DNA of 64,000 nt from Paraclostridium bifermentans (GCF_019916025.1 NZ_CP079737.1:992001-1056000), one strand, 5' to 3'. Positions 35,653 through 44,760 are shown, counted from the stretch's first letter. Numbers and translations are program-made. The notes: a model not told the origin generated them from the letters alone.

Positions 35653-36474
35653 ATGAGTGTAAAAATATATGATAAGGATAACCCAAGTTTAGTGAACTCT
35701 ATGGTATGTGCAATAGATATACTTGGATTTTCTCAAATGATAGTAGATTCTTGTGAAGAAGGATATGGAGATAAACTACTTAAAGAAATCAATTATCTTA
35801 TAAATAAAAATAAACAATGCATAATCCCTAATAAATATAGTAAAGGAAAGATTAAAATATTTACTGATAATATGGTTGTTGCATATCCTATAAATGGAGA
35901 TGGAGAAGAAGAATTAGATGAGATATTAGAAAATGTATCAGAGTATCAGTTTAACTTATCTTTAGAAGGTTTATTTGTAAGAGGTGGCGTTAGTGTTGGA
36001 GACTTTTATATAAATGATGATATAGTATTTGGTCCAGCTCTTTTAGATGCTCATAATACAGAGAGTAAAGTATCTTGTTATCCAAGAATTGTACTTGATG
36101 ACAAGACTGTAAAAAGGCTACAAAAATATATAAACTATTATGATGTAGCTCCACAAAAAAATAAGATACTTATAGATAGTGATGGTCAGTGGTTTTTAAA
36201 TTATCTAAATACTATATTTAAATATTACACAGAGTGTAGTAATGACTATGAATTTGAGAGAGTACAACAAGAGCTATTGTTTAGACATAAAAAGAAACTT
36301 GAAGAACTATTAAATAAGCATAAAACAAATATAGTAGTTTGGGATAAGTATGTTTGGACAGCTAATTATCATAATTATTTCTGTGATTTACATTTCCCAG
36401 ATGAAAAATGGCTTAAAATAGCTAAAAAAGATTTATTATCATGGCCAAGACAAATTTTAAGTAGCGATATATAA
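35653..36474 (+). CDS. Class III nucleotidyl cyclase-like protein
   Basis: 273-aa cytoplasmic protein. The order DILGFS (Asp22), KIFTDNMVVAYP (Asp72), EGLFVRGGVSVGDFYINDDIVFGPAL resembles the cyclase-homology fold of class III adenylyl cyclases, with the two Asp residues where metal ligands sit. The substrate-specifying and transition-state residues cannot be aligned with confidence, so activity is uncertain. The last 100 residues (WDKYVWTANYHNYFCDLHFPDEKW) are not a domain I recognise. No effector gene of the anti-phage Pycsar type is adjacent. Confidence 0.55.
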   Translation: MSVKIYDKDNPSLVNSMVCAIDILGFSQMIVDSCEEGYGDKLLKEINYLINKNKQCIIPNKYSKGKIKIFTDNMVVAYPINGDGEEELDEILENVSEYQFNLSLEGLFVRGGVSVGDFYINDDIVFGPALLDAHNTESKVSCYPRIVLDDKTVKRLQKYINYYDVAPQKNKILIDSDGQWFLNYLNTIFKYYTECSNDYEFERVQQELLFRHKKKLEELLNKHKTNIVVWDKYVWTANYHNYFCDLHFPDEKWLKIAKKDLLSWPRQILSSDI

Positions 36475-36478
36475 TATA

Positions 36479-36526
36479 AAAATAGCTGTATTTAGTATAA
36501 AATGGACTAAATACAGCTATTTTTAA
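36479..36526 (+). terminator. Rho-independent terminator
   Basis: AAATAGCTGTATTTAGT / ACTAAATACAGCTATTT with a T-run, following the cyclase-like gene. Confidence 0.9.
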
Positions 36527-36592
36527 TTTTTCAAAAGGATATATATATAAACGCATCAAACTCTATAAATAAGTATATTTAGGAGGGGTTTT

Positions 36593-37780
36593 ATGAGAGA
36601 AAGTAATTATGATGAAACTATGCTTTTGCATTATGATGAGGATAAAAAAGATTATAAAGGAGCAGTAGTACCACCTATATATCAAAATAGTTTATTTACT
36701 TTTGAGGACTGGGATTCTATAGATAAAGCTTTTGATGATCCTGTAAACAATTGCATATATACAAGAGGAAAAAATCCTACTGTATCAATTGTTGAAGAAA
36801 AGCTATCTAAATTGGCAGGTGGAGAAAAAGCGAAGCTTTTCACATCAGGAATGGCTGCCATATCTTCTGCTATTATGCACTTTGTAAAACCAAATGGACA
36901 TATAATTACATTAAAAAATATATATGGACCAGCTAACAACTTTATGGGGAGTTATTTAAAAGAAAAAATGAATATCGAAGTTACATACATATCAGGTAAA
37001 GACATAAATGAGTTTAGGGAAAATATAAAAGAAAATACTTGTTTAATATACCTAGAAAGCCCTTCAAGTGTAGTTTTTAGTTTACAAGATATAAATGAAA
37101 TTTCAAAACTTGCAAAAGTACATAATATAAAAACTATTATAGACAATACTTGGGCTACACCTATATATCAAAAACCTTTAAAAATGGGAATCGATTTAGA
37201 GGTTCACTCTTGTTCTAAATATATAGGAGGACACAGTGATATAGTAGCAGGGGTTATAATAGGAAGTGAAAAAGATATAAAAGATATATTTGAAAAGGAG
37301 CATGCTTTATATGGTGGTAAAATAGCTCCATTCGAAGCTTGGCTAATAATGAGAAGTTTAAGGACATTGCCTATAAGATTAGCTAAACATCAAGAAAATG
37401 CACTACAAGTTGCAAAATTTTTGGAAAGTCATCAAAAAGTAAAAAAAGTATATTATCCAGGAATTAAAAGTTTTGAGCAATATGAATTAGGAAAAAAACA
37501 AATGGATGGATATACAGGACTAATGGCTATAGATTTAGATTGTAAAGACCTTGATAAGATAAAAGCATTTGTAAATAGATTAGAGTATTTTTACATAGGC
37601 GTAAGTTGGGGAGGGTTTGAAAGTTTAGTTTATGCTCCGGCTATAAGTTATTTAAAAGAGATGACTCCAGACAAGTTTGATGCTATGGGAATTAGTTTAG
37701 GAAGCATAAGACTTTCTATAGGTTTAGAAAATTATAATGACTTAATATATGATTTAGAAAAAGCACTTAGCATATTATAA
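36593..37780 (+). CDS. Cys/Met metabolism PLP-dependent enzyme (transsulfuration family)
   Basis: 395-aa PLP enzyme of the MetB/MetC/methionine gamma-lyase fold. Visible marks: YTRGKNPTVSIVEEKLSKLAGGEKAKLFTSGMAAIS, DNTWATPIYQKP and the PLP lysine in SCSKYIGGHSDIVAGV. The C-terminal SIGLENYNDLIYDLEKAL is typical. Whether it is cystathionine gamma-synthase, a beta-lyase or methionine gamma-lyase is not decidable here. There is no methionine gene or SAM riboswitch nearby. ATG at 36593 has AGGAGGGG upstream. Confidence 0.87.
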   Translation: MRESNYDETMLLHYDEDKKDYKGAVVPPIYQNSLFTFEDWDSIDKAFDDPVNNCIYTRGKNPTVSIVEEKLSKLAGGEKAKLFTSGMAAISSAIMHFVKPNGHIITLKNIYGPANNFMGSYLKEKMNIEVTYISGKDINEFRENIKENTCLIYLESPSSVVFSLQDINEISKLAKVHNIKTIIDNTWATPIYQKPLKMGIDLEVHSCSKYIGGHSDIVAGVIIGSEKDIKDIFEKEHALYGGKIAPFEAWLIMRSLRTLPIRLAKHQENALQVAKFLESHQKVKKVYYPGIKSFEQYELGKKQMDGYTGLMAIDLDCKDLDKIKAFVNRLEYFYIGVSWGGFESLVYAPAISYLKEMTPDKFDAMGISLGSIRLSIGLENYNDLIYDLEKALSIL

Positions 37781-37823
37781 ATTAAAATTAGAAAAACTAT
37801 TAAAAATAAAAGTTAAGTTTTTT

Positions 37824-37854
37824 AGAGTATCATTAGATAATGATGCTCTTTTTA
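37824..37854 (+). terminator. Rho-independent terminator
   Basis: AGAGTATCATTA / TAATGATGCTCT (12 bp, one wobble), 2-base loop, T-tail. Confidence 0.85.
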
Positions 37855-37897
37855 AATTGATGAAAAGAAAAACCGAATAATAAATTAAAAAAATTAA

Positions 37898-37922
37898 AAC
37901 TTTTTAGTATGTATAAAGCGTC
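37898..37922 (+). promoter_or_regulatory. Candidate ECF-type promoter of sigV
   Basis: AAAAC-TTTTT around 37897-37905 and CGTC at 37919-37922 resemble the AAC ... CGTC elements of ECF sigma promoters. The AAC-to-CGTC spacing is 18, slightly long. Autoregulation would be expected for sigV. Confidence 0.45.
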
Positions 37923-37960
37923 TATATATATGTAAGGTGAAAGGAGGTCTATAGATTTAG

Positions 37961-38467
37961 ATGAAATTATTGAGCTCAAATAAAAAAATTAAAGAAAAGA
38001 AAGTTAAAGACTATATAGTAAACAATCAAGCAGGTTTTTACAAGGTAGCATATAGTTATGTAAAAAATCAAGATGATGCATTAGATATAGTACATGATTC
38101 TATATGCAAAGCACTTTCAAAATTAGATTCTCTTAAAGATGAAGAATCTATTAAACCATGGTTTTATAAAATTTTAATAAATAGTTCTATAGACTATATA
38201 AGAAAAAATAGTAAGTATGTAACTTTAGAAGAAGAATTGTTATCTGATGAATATAACTCAAATGACACATATACGGATATAGATCTTCAAAGAGCATTAG
38301 AAAAACTGCCAGAAGAATATAGAGTTATTATAGTTTTAAGATACTTTGAAGATATGAAAATAGATGAGATAGCAAATGTACTATCACAAAATACAAATAC
38401 AATAAAAACTAAACTTTATACTGGACTTAGAAGACTTAAGATAAAAATAAAAACAGAAGATTATTAA
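37961..38467 (+). CDS. sigV: ECF RNA polymerase sigma factor, SigV-like
   Basis: 168-aa ECF sigma factor: region 2 (FYKVAYSYVKNQDDALDIVHDSICKALSKLDSLKD, then KPWFYKILINSSIDYIRKN) and region 4 (LPEEYRVIIVLRYFEDMKIDEIANVLSQNTNTIKTKLYTGLRRLK). The neighbouring anti-sigma factor is RsiV-like, which in Bacillus and C. difficile controls SigV and lysozyme resistance. The assignment to SigV rests on that neighbour. AAAGGAGG lies 15 to 20 bases upstream of the ATG at 37961, somewhat far. Confidence 0.85.
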   Translation: MKLLSSNKKIKEKKVKDYIVNNQAGFYKVAYSYVKNQDDALDIVHDSICKALSKLDSLKDEESIKPWFYKILINSSIDYIRKNSKYVTLEEELLSDEYNSNDTYTDIDLQRALEKLPEEYRVIIVLRYFEDMKIDEIANVLSQNTNTIKTKLYTGLRRLKIKIKTEDY

Positions 38468-38479
38468 GGAGTGAAGTTT

Positions 38480-39340
38480 ATGAAGGATATAGATAAAATA
38501 AAAAAATTAAAACAAAATTATAATGATATAAAAATACCTAAAAATTTAAATGAGGTTGTAAATGATGCTATAAATTCAAAACACAGAAATAAGAGGGTTA
38601 ATAAAAAATGGATAGTAGCTGCAGCATCTGTATGTGTTGTTATAGGAGCAGTTAATATAAATAAATCATTTGCACAAAGTTTAGAAGAAATACCTGTAAT
38701 AGGCAGTGTAATAAAGATAATAAACTTTTCCAATTATGAAATAAAAGAAGATGGGTACGAGGCATCTATAAAAGTACCAAAAATTGAAGGTTTAGATAAT
38801 AAAGATTTAGAGTATAAATTAAATAAAGAATTTGAATCGGAAGGTAAAAAATTATACGATCAATATCTACAAGAAGTTAAATCTTTAAAAGATTCTAACT
38901 CGGCAGGTCATAAAGCAGCAGAATCATGGTATGAAGTTAAAACTGATAATGATAAAATACTATCTTTAGTAATCTACAATTATGAAGCACAAGGGTCTTC
39001 TAACACTACAAGAAAATTCTATAATATAGACAAGAAAAATCAGGTTATATTAACACTAGAAGGTATGTTTAACAATGATAAATATATAGATGCTATAAGC
39101 AATAATATAAAAGAGCAAATGAAAAATCAAATGAAACAAGATGAAAATAAAATATATTGGTTAGATGATAAAGAAATGGGAGATGAAAATTTCAAGTCTA
39201 TAGATAAAAATCAAGATTTTTATATCAATAAAGATGGAGAACTTGTTATTTGCTTTGATAAATACGAAGTAGCACCAGGATACATGGGCTTAGTTGAATT
39301 TACAATTCCAAATGATATTATACAGCCACTAATGAATTAG
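38480..39340 (+). CDS. rsiV: Anti-sigma factor RsiV-like, putative lysozyme sensor
   Basis: 286-aa single-pass membrane protein. A cytoplasmic N-terminal part (about residues 1-38) precedes one membrane segment (WIVAAASVCVVIGAVNI). The extracellular domain ends in a DUF3298-like module (YEVAPGYMGLVEFTIP). RsiV binds lysozyme and is then cleaved to release SigV; the same role is inferred here. The ATG at 38480 (MKDIDK) has AAGGAG 8 bases upstream; the GTG at 38471 overlaps that site. It lies 12 bases after sigV. Confidence 0.85.
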   Translation: MKDIDKIKKLKQNYNDIKIPKNLNEVVNDAINSKHRNKRVNKKWIVAAASVCVVIGAVNINKSFAQSLEEIPVIGSVIKIINFSNYEIKEDGYEASIKVPKIEGLDNKDLEYKLNKEFESEGKKLYDQYLQEVKSLKDSNSAGHKAAESWYEVKTDNDKILSLVIYNYEAQGSSNTTRKFYNIDKKNQVILTLEGMFNNDKYIDAISNNIKEQMKNQMKQDENKIYWLDDKEMGDENFKSIDKNQDFYINKDGELVICFDKYEVAPGYMGLVEFTIPNDIIQPLMN

Positions 39341-39351
39341 GGAGGATAATA

Positions 39352-39447
39352 ATGGAAACGAGAGCTTATATTAGGGTTTTATTTATTATAGGGTGGATAG
39401 GGCTATTTTTAACCATATTTATGATAGTTCCTAGTTTGACTATTTAA
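39352..39447 (+). CDS. 31-aa single-membrane-segment peptide in the sigV operon
   Basis: ATG with GGAGG 6 bases upstream, 11 bases after rsiV. The peptide starts METRAYIRV and is one hydrophobic helix (VLFIIGWIGLFLTIFMIV) with a short tail. The operon position and strong ribosome binding site make it credible. It could stabilise or modulate RsiV, but nothing shows that directly. Confidence 0.65.
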   Translation: METRAYIRVLFIIGWIGLFLTIFMIVPSLTI

Positions 39448-39466
39448 AATTAAGGTATTAATATGT

Positions 39467-39498
39467 AAAGGGTCTATTAAAGGATAGGCTCTTTTTTT
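39467..39498 (+). terminator. Terminator of the sigV operon
   Basis: AAAGGGTCTAT / ATAGGCTCTTT with two G-U pairs, then T7. Confidence 0.75.
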
Positions 39499-39630
39499 AT
39501 GTAAAATAATAGTTAGAAAATAAATTGTATGAAAGAATATAAAAAATACGTAAAATTAGTAGACATTTTTGGAAAAAATGATATACTAATAATGTAAAAA
39601 AGATACACTAATTGAAGGTGGAGGGGACGT

Positions 39631-41169
39631 ATGTTTAGTATAAATAATATAAATGATGGGTTATTTGGAAAGGTTATAGCAAATCCAACTAGAAAAGAAT
39701 TAAGAGATTTAGCAAAAGATATGGAAAAAACAACAGAATTTAAAAGTGCTAGTTATATAAGTGAAGTTAGAAGTAGAAGTGCTAAAAATACTTATATAGT
39801 GGATGAAATAAAAACTGGTGTAGATCAACAAGAAATAAGTAAAGCTAAAGCTGATGAAATTGCAGCTAAAGTATTTGAATATATAAAAGACAAAGAAATG
39901 ATAAGAGTAGATAGAAAAATGGGTATGAGCGATAAGTTTTCATATAACTGTAGATTATATATATCTAAAAAATATGCAAGAATAGCTCATATGTGGAACA
40001 ATACATTATTTAATCCAACTGATAGTGAAAATCCAGATTTAGTAAGTATATATGTTCCAGAATGGCCAGAAAGAATAATGTTTGCATATCCAGAAAGTGG
40101 AGTTACGTTTATACTAGGAAGTGACTACTTTGGAGAATCTAAAAAATCTTTCTTAAGAATGGCTATGTATAAGGTAAAACAAGCTGGAGGATTAGGATTC
40201 CATGCAGGTAGTAAAGTCCTTAGAGTATATGATAAAAACAAAAAATTAAAAGATGTTGGTTTCATAATGTTTGGACTAAGTGGAACAGGAAAAACAACAT
40301 TAACTATACATGATCATGAATTAACTGGAGAAGAAAAAGCCATAGTAAGACAAGATGACGTTGTATTCATGGATGAAAATGGATATTGCGTAGGAACTGA
40401 AAATGGATTCTATATAAAAACTGAAGGATTAAATCCAGAACAACAAAGTGTGTTATATAAAGCAGCTACTAGTGAAAATGCAGCATTAGAGAATATTAAA
40501 GTTTATGAAGATGGAAAAGTAGATTTTTATGATACAAGTTTAACTTCAAATGGTAGAGGAGTTATATTAAGAGAAGAAATAGATACAACAGATGACACTG
40601 TTAATTTAGAAAAGGCAAATAAGATAATATTTATAACTAGAAGAAAAGATGTAGTACCGCCTGTAGTTAAGTTAGGTCCAAAACAAGCTTTAGATACATT
40701 CATGTTAGGAGAGTCTATAGAAACTTCAGCAGGGGACCCAACAAAAGCAGGTCAATCAAAAAGATGCGTTGGAACAAATCCATTTATAATGGGACCTGAA
40801 ATAGAAGAAGGTATAAAACTTAGAGAAATATTACAAAACAACCCTGATATGGAATGTTTCATACTAAATACAGGAAGTGTTGGAGCTAAAGATGATTTTG
40901 ATGGTGAAAAATTAACTATCAAAGTATCTACTACTATAATGAAAGAAATAGCAAGAGATAACATAGATTGGGTAGAAGATGAAGAATGGGGTTATATGAT
41001 TCCTTCAAAAGTAGATGGAATAGATATAAATAAATATAATCCAAGAAATTATTACACTAAAGAAGAATATGATAAAATTGCAAATAAATTAAAATTAGAA
41101 AGAAAAGTGTGGTTAGCTAAATACGAAGGGTCTCCAGAGGAAAAAATAGCTGCTACTGTTTCAATATAA
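39631..41169 (+). CDS. pckA: Phosphoenolpyruvate carboxykinase (ATP)
   Basis: 512-aa enzyme interconverting oxaloacetate + ATP and PEP + CO2 + ADP. The kinase P-loop FGLSGTGKTTLT (about residue 215) and the metal-binding region RQDDVVFMDENG are visible. So are GRGVILREE, the adenine-site region FITRRKDVVPPVVKLGP and the later MGPEIEEGIKLREIL. Length matches ATP-type PEPCK. GGAGGGG precedes the ATG. In fermenting clostridia it may run in the CO2-fixing direction; the sequence does not tell. It stands alone. Confidence 0.93.
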   Translation: MFSINNINDGLFGKVIANPTRKELRDLAKDMEKTTEFKSASYISEVRSRSAKNTYIVDEIKTGVDQQEISKAKADEIAAKVFEYIKDKEMIRVDRKMGMSDKFSYNCRLYISKKYARIAHMWNNTLFNPTDSENPDLVSIYVPEWPERIMFAYPESGVTFILGSDYFGESKKSFLRMAMYKVKQAGGLGFHAGSKVLRVYDKNKKLKDVGFIMFGLSGTGKTTLTIHDHELTGEEKAIVRQDDVVFMDENGYCVGTENGFYIKTEGLNPEQQSVLYKAATSENAALENIKVYEDGKVDFYDTSLTSNGRGVILREEIDTTDDTVNLEKANKIIFITRRKDVVPPVVKLGPKQALDTFMLGESIETSAGDPTKAGQSKRCVGTNPFIMGPEIEEGIKLREILQNNPDMECFILNTGSVGAKDDFDGEKLTIKVSTTIMKEIARDNIDWVEDEEWGYMIPSKVDGIDINKYNPRNYYTKEEYDKIANKLKLERKVWLAKYEGSPEEKIAATVSI

Positions 41170-41172
41170 TAA

Positions 41173-41206
41173 AGAAAGAGCTATCTTTTTAAGATAGCTC
41201 TTTTTG
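41173..41206 (+). terminator. Rho-independent terminator of pckA
   Basis: AAAGAGCTATCTT / AAGATAGCTCTTT, 13-bp perfect stem, 3-base loop, T-tail. Confidence 0.93.
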
Positions 41207-41367
41207 CATTTGGTAAAATACCCCACAATTAATATTATACCACGAAAAAAATATAAAATATAGAATGGAAATCTGGAAGAAGTTGCTATAGAATTAAGGT
41301 AAGTTAAATATAAAACCTTACAAAAGATTAAGTATTTAACAATTGTTTATACAAGGAGGTACTACTT

Positions 41368-41907
41368 ATGAATATAAGAGTAATCGGTAAAAATATAAAT
41401 CCAACAGAAAGCATCAACGCTAAGATTGAGAGTAAGATGGAGAAATTACAACAGTACCTAAACGTAGATACAGATGTAAAAGTTACTATAAGCGCTGAAA
41501 AAGAAAAACAAACAGTTGAAGTAACTGTATTACCAATAAAAGGACCTATAATAAGAGCCGAAGAAGGGCAAAAAGATTTATACTCAGCTATAGATGGAGT
41601 TTATGATAAGTTATATAAACAACTTAGAAAGTATAAAACTAGATCAAAAAATAGAAAAAATAGTCATCAAAGTATAAGATTTGAAAATATAGAAGATTAT
41701 AATTTTGAAAGTAATATAGATGAAAAAGATATTCACATAGAAAGAGTTAAAAAGTTTTCAATAAAACCTATGAGCAGTGAAGAAGCAATACTTCAAATGG
41801 AATTGCTAGGGCATGACTTCTATATGTTTAGAAATTCAGAAACTGATAAAATAAACACTGTATATAAAAGACATGGATTAGGATATGGAATAATTGAGGA
41901 ACAATAA
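41368..41907 (+). CDS. hpf: Ribosome hibernation promoting factor, long form
   Basis: 179-aa protein. The N-terminal domain (about 1-100; MNIRVIGKNINPTESINAKIESKMEKLQ and VEVTVLPIKGPIIRAEEGQKDLYSAIDGVYDKLYKQLRKYK) binds the 30S subunit. The C-terminal domain (about 120-179; IHIERVKKFSIKPMSSEEAILQMELLGHDFYMFRNSET) dimerises to form 100S ribosomes. Both domains are complete. AGGAGG precedes the ATG. It is monocistronic with a strong terminator. Confidence 0.94.
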   Translation: MNIRVIGKNINPTESINAKIESKMEKLQQYLNVDTDVKVTISAEKEKQTVEVTVLPIKGPIIRAEEGQKDLYSAIDGVYDKLYKQLRKYKTRSKNRKNSHQSIRFENIEDYNFESNIDEKDIHIERVKKFSIKPMSSEEAILQMELLGHDFYMFRNSETDKINTVYKRHGLGYGIIEEQ

Positions 41908-41910
41908 AAT

Positions 41911-41946
41911 AAAAAAATCGATTGCTTTATTGCAATCGATTTTTTT
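41911..41946 (+). terminator. Rho-independent terminator of hpf
   Basis: ATCGATTGC / GCAATCGAT with flanking A- and T-runs, leading straight into repeat copy B. Confidence 0.93.
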
Positions 41947-42010
41947 ACGCTTAAGGAAATTATACTTAACTAATTTTTATGGATAACTTATGTAACATAG
42001 TGATATAAAT
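41941..42010 (+). repeat. Post-terminator intergenic repeat, copy B
   Basis: 63 of 70 positions match copy A at 4861-4930, including TTTTTTACGCTTAAG and ATAACTTATGTAACATAGTG. It lies directly after the hpf terminator. Confidence 0.8.
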
Positions 42011-42073
42011 ATTTGACATAAAAGTAAAAGTAAGTAATATTAATAATAGAATTATTTATAAGGTGGAGAATAT

Positions 42074-42964
42074 ATGGGAAGTTTTATAATTATTATAGTT
42101 ACTATGATTACTATAGGAATTTTATTAACTAGGAATAGAAGAATTAATAAAAAATTAAAAATATCAATTTCACAATCTATAAAAGAGATAAATTATACCT
42201 ATAAAGTTTTATTTACAGATAAAGCTATTTTAACAAGGATAATTCAAGCTACTCTTATTGTCGTAGCTGAAGGGACTAGCTTTGTAACTATTTATGCAGG
42301 AATTATTAAGTATTTACATATAAATTTATTAAATAGAAATATTGAATTAATTTTTAATTTTTTTTTAGCATTAATTTGTATCGTTATAGTGCATTATGCA
42401 ATTGGTTATATTTTGGCATTGAGTCTCAAGATACAAACATTTATACATAATGTAGAACATAAAAATTTAAAAGTAGATTTTATACTAAGTTATTTTCTGA
42501 TAAGCAGTTATTTAACTGTAGCTTTAATTTTCCCAAAAGAGTTTACAAATCAGGTATATATAGGTCTAATAGGGATGATAGTTTGCTATTACTTAAATGT
42601 AAAAACATTAATAACATTAATAGCAAATCCTTCAAATATTAAATCTATAAAAAAAGAAGATAACGGATATTCTAGAATTATTATAGCCTCTATACTTATA
42701 TTAATAATGCTAATTATTAATTTATATTTAATAGTATGCTTAGTTAATGGACTAGAATCTGGTGCATTTTTACATGCTAATAATAAATTTGATTTATTTT
42801 ACTATACTGTAATAACCTTTACTACTATTGGGTATGGGGATATAATTCCGGTTACAGTACTTGCTAAAATTACATCAATGTTAATATCTGTAACTAGCGT
42901 TGTTTGTTTGAGTGTGTTTTTAAGTAGTATGCTTTCATATAAAGATGAGTTATCTAATAAATAG
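42074..42964 (+). CDS. Potassium channel family protein
   Basis: 296-aa membrane protein. The C-terminal pore module has two helices around FYYTVITFTTIGYGDIIPVT, with the K+ selectivity filter TIGYGD (about residues 257-262). About five hydrophobic segments precede it. There is no cytoplasmic RCK domain, so gating is not evident. It should conduct K+. AGGTGGAG precedes the ATG. A hairpin shared with the convergent gene follows. The Kdp uptake system lies 10 kb away. Confidence 0.83.
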   Translation: MGSFIIIIVTMITIGILLTRNRRINKKLKISISQSIKEINYTYKVLFTDKAILTRIIQATLIVVAEGTSFVTIYAGIIKYLHINLLNRNIELIFNFFLALICIVIVHYAIGYILALSLKIQTFIHNVEHKNLKVDFILSYFLISSYLTVALIFPKEFTNQVYIGLIGMIVCYYLNVKTLITLIANPSNIKSIKKEDNGYSRIIIASILILIMLIINLYLIVCLVNGLESGAFLHANNKFDLFYYTVITFTTIGYGDIIPVTVLAKITSMLISVTSVVCLSVFLSSMLSYKDELSNK

Positions 42965-42980
42965 ATAACTCATTTTTAAT
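42943..42980. terminator. Bidirectional terminator between convergent genes
   Basis: GATGAGTTATCTA / TAGATAACTCAT around a short loop, overlapping the channel stop codon, with a T-run on the plus strand. Confidence 0.75.
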
Positions 42981-44268
42981 TATTGATATGTTTTTTATAA
43001 ATTTTCTTTTCTATTACAATAGTATTTTTTCTTCTAAATAAATTTTCTAAATAATTATAGTAGGTTCCAGGGGTGATGATTCCATTAACTGCTATTAAAT
43101 CTAGACCAGCAGAACCTACAATTGTGTCAGCTAACCTAACACAATTTGATGTTAAGGTAAAATAAGTTTTAAAATATCCTGATTTAAATTTATAGTATTT
43201 GCAATTTGCTTCAATATACATTATATTTGTCTCATCTTTATAGTTTACATTGGGATCTAATTGAGCGGGACATTTCCACGAGTAGCAATTAGATTTTATT
43301 TTATTTATTCTATTTTTTATTAACTCATGTTGATCTTTAGTTAAAGCTAATGTAAAACCAATTAATGATCTATTAAATTGCGTATTTAAAATTTCGATAT
43401 ATTTATCAGTTTCAACTTCAATTAAAACACCATCACTTACAAGTGTAAATAACCTATTAGAGCTACTGTCATAAGTCCCATATGAGTATGTAGTATTTTC
43501 AAATGATATATCTATATGGCCAAATCCGTTTGCACAATCTGGAGCAAGATGTATAAATATATCAACAGTTGAATAAGGGTTGCTTGCATTTAAAACAGCT
43601 TTATTTTCTATAAATGTGTCTTCATCAGAATCTAATTTAACAAATCCATTTACTTTTTCAAGAAGTTGCTGAGGTATAAATGCCGAATAAAGTAGGGGCA
43701 ATCCTATTCTAACTTTTCTTTTTAATTTGTCTGGAACTATATTTTCATCAGAAATTTCTTTGAAAAAATCAGCTAAAAGAGTAAGTGAATAAAGTACAAC
43801 ATAAATACCTGCTAGCTTTGAAACAAATATCATGTATTCTTGAGGGTGAAATAAAAGTACAAAGCTAAAAATTAAAGACATAAGGCTAACTATTAAACCA
43901 AATAACCACCCTTTAACTTTATTTTTATATAAAATTAACGCAGCAGTAGTTCTGGCTAAAAAATTTAAAAATGCATATATACCAATTATTCTGACTGCTG
44001 AAATCCTAAAAAATTCAGGATGGAGCTTTATAGATAGGGAAAGTATTATGTATAACATACCTAGGCTAAGTTTGCCTAACATAGTATTTTTCTTATTAAA
44101 TAGATAAGATAGTATATGTAAAACTCCTATAATTAAAAGATATATAGATATCATATTTAAAGTTAGTTTACTTATAAAACTTATATTAAACAGAACTACT
44201 ATTCCAAAGATAAACACAGCTATAGAAGATAATAATATCGTAAAGGGTGAAATAGTTTTTACTTTCAT
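42976..44268 (-). CDS. HdeD-like membrane domain fused to a papain-like (NlpC/P60 or DUF4105-type) domain
   Basis: 430-aa protein. The first half (about 1-175) has six hydrophobic segments in three repeating pairs, as in the HdeD/DUF308 family. The second half is soluble: GFGHIDISFENTTYSYGTYD carries a His, and TSNCVRLADTIVGSAGLDL a Cys. His before Cys is the order seen in permuted papain-fold enzymes such as LRAT and DUF4105 proteins, so a hydrolase or acyltransferase is possible. That is inference. GGAGG precedes the start. Single gene. Confidence 0.6.
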   Translation of the reverse strand: MKVKTISPFTILLSSIAVFIFGIVVLFNISFISKLTLNMISIYLLIIGVLHILSYLFNKKNTMLGKLSLGMLYIILSLSIKLHPEFFRISAVRIIGIYAFLNFLARTTAALILYKNKVKGWLFGLIVSLMSLIFSFVLLFHPQEYMIFVSKLAGIYVVLYSLTLLADFFKEISDENIVPDKLKRKVRIGLPLLYSAFIPQQLLEKVNGFVKLDSDEDTFIENKAVLNASNPYSTVDIFIHLAPDCANGFGHIDISFENTTYSYGTYDSSSNRLFTLVSDGVLIEVETDKYIEILNTQFNRSLIGFTLALTKDQHELIKNRINKIKSNCYSWKCPAQLDPNVNYKDETNIMYIEANCKYYKFKSGYFKTYFTLTSNCVRLADTIVGSAGLDLIAVNGIITPGTYYNYLENLFRRKNTIVIEKKIYKKHINN

Positions 44269-44457
44269 GAAGACCTCCTAAATTAAATTGTATAAGAAAA
44301 TTATAACATTAAATGTAAGAATGTATAAATTAGAGTTAATTTAGATAATTCATAAAAAATTTAAGGTTTAGTTAAGAGTTATTTAAAGTTTAGTTTATAG
44401 ACTATAATTTTACCTGAATATATAATATAAACATAAACAACAAAGGAGGAAATAAAA

Positions 44458-44760
44458 ATGAAATCAAGATTTGAAGGAAATATATTAGGATTTATAGGTG
44501 TTAATATTTTAGCAGCAATTATAACTTTGTTAACATTAGGTATAGCAACTCCATGGGCTATGTGTATTAAATATAGATGGGAAATAGATAACACTACAAT
44601 AGATGGTAAGAGGTTACAATTCATAGGGACTGGTGGAGATTTATTTGTACATTATATTAAGTGGTGGGTATTAACTATAATAACTTTTGGTATATACGGA
44701 TTTTGGCTATATATAAACTTAATTAAATGGAGAGTTGAAAATACTGAGTTCATAAACTAA
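44458..44760 (+). CDS. DUF898 (YjgN)-like small membrane protein
   Basis: 100-aa protein with two hydrophobic segments. The order FEGNILGFIGVNILAAIITLLTLGIATPWAMCIKYRW, then TFGIYGFWLYINLIKWRVENT, resembles one repeat unit of the YjgN/DUF898 family, usually longer and with two units. Function is unknown. AAGGAGG precedes the ATG. The terminator overlaps directly after the stop codon. Confidence 0.75.
   Translation: MKSRFEGNILGFIGVNILAAIITLLTLGIATPWAMCIKYRWEIDNTTIDGKRLQFIGTGGDLFVHYIKWWVLTIITFGIYGFWLYINLIKWRVENTEFIN

Noticed and set aside
35653-37780. Pycsar anti-phage system
   Set aside because: Only a cyclase-like gene is present. The next gene is a PLP enzyme, with a terminator between, and no TIR or membrane effector is seen.
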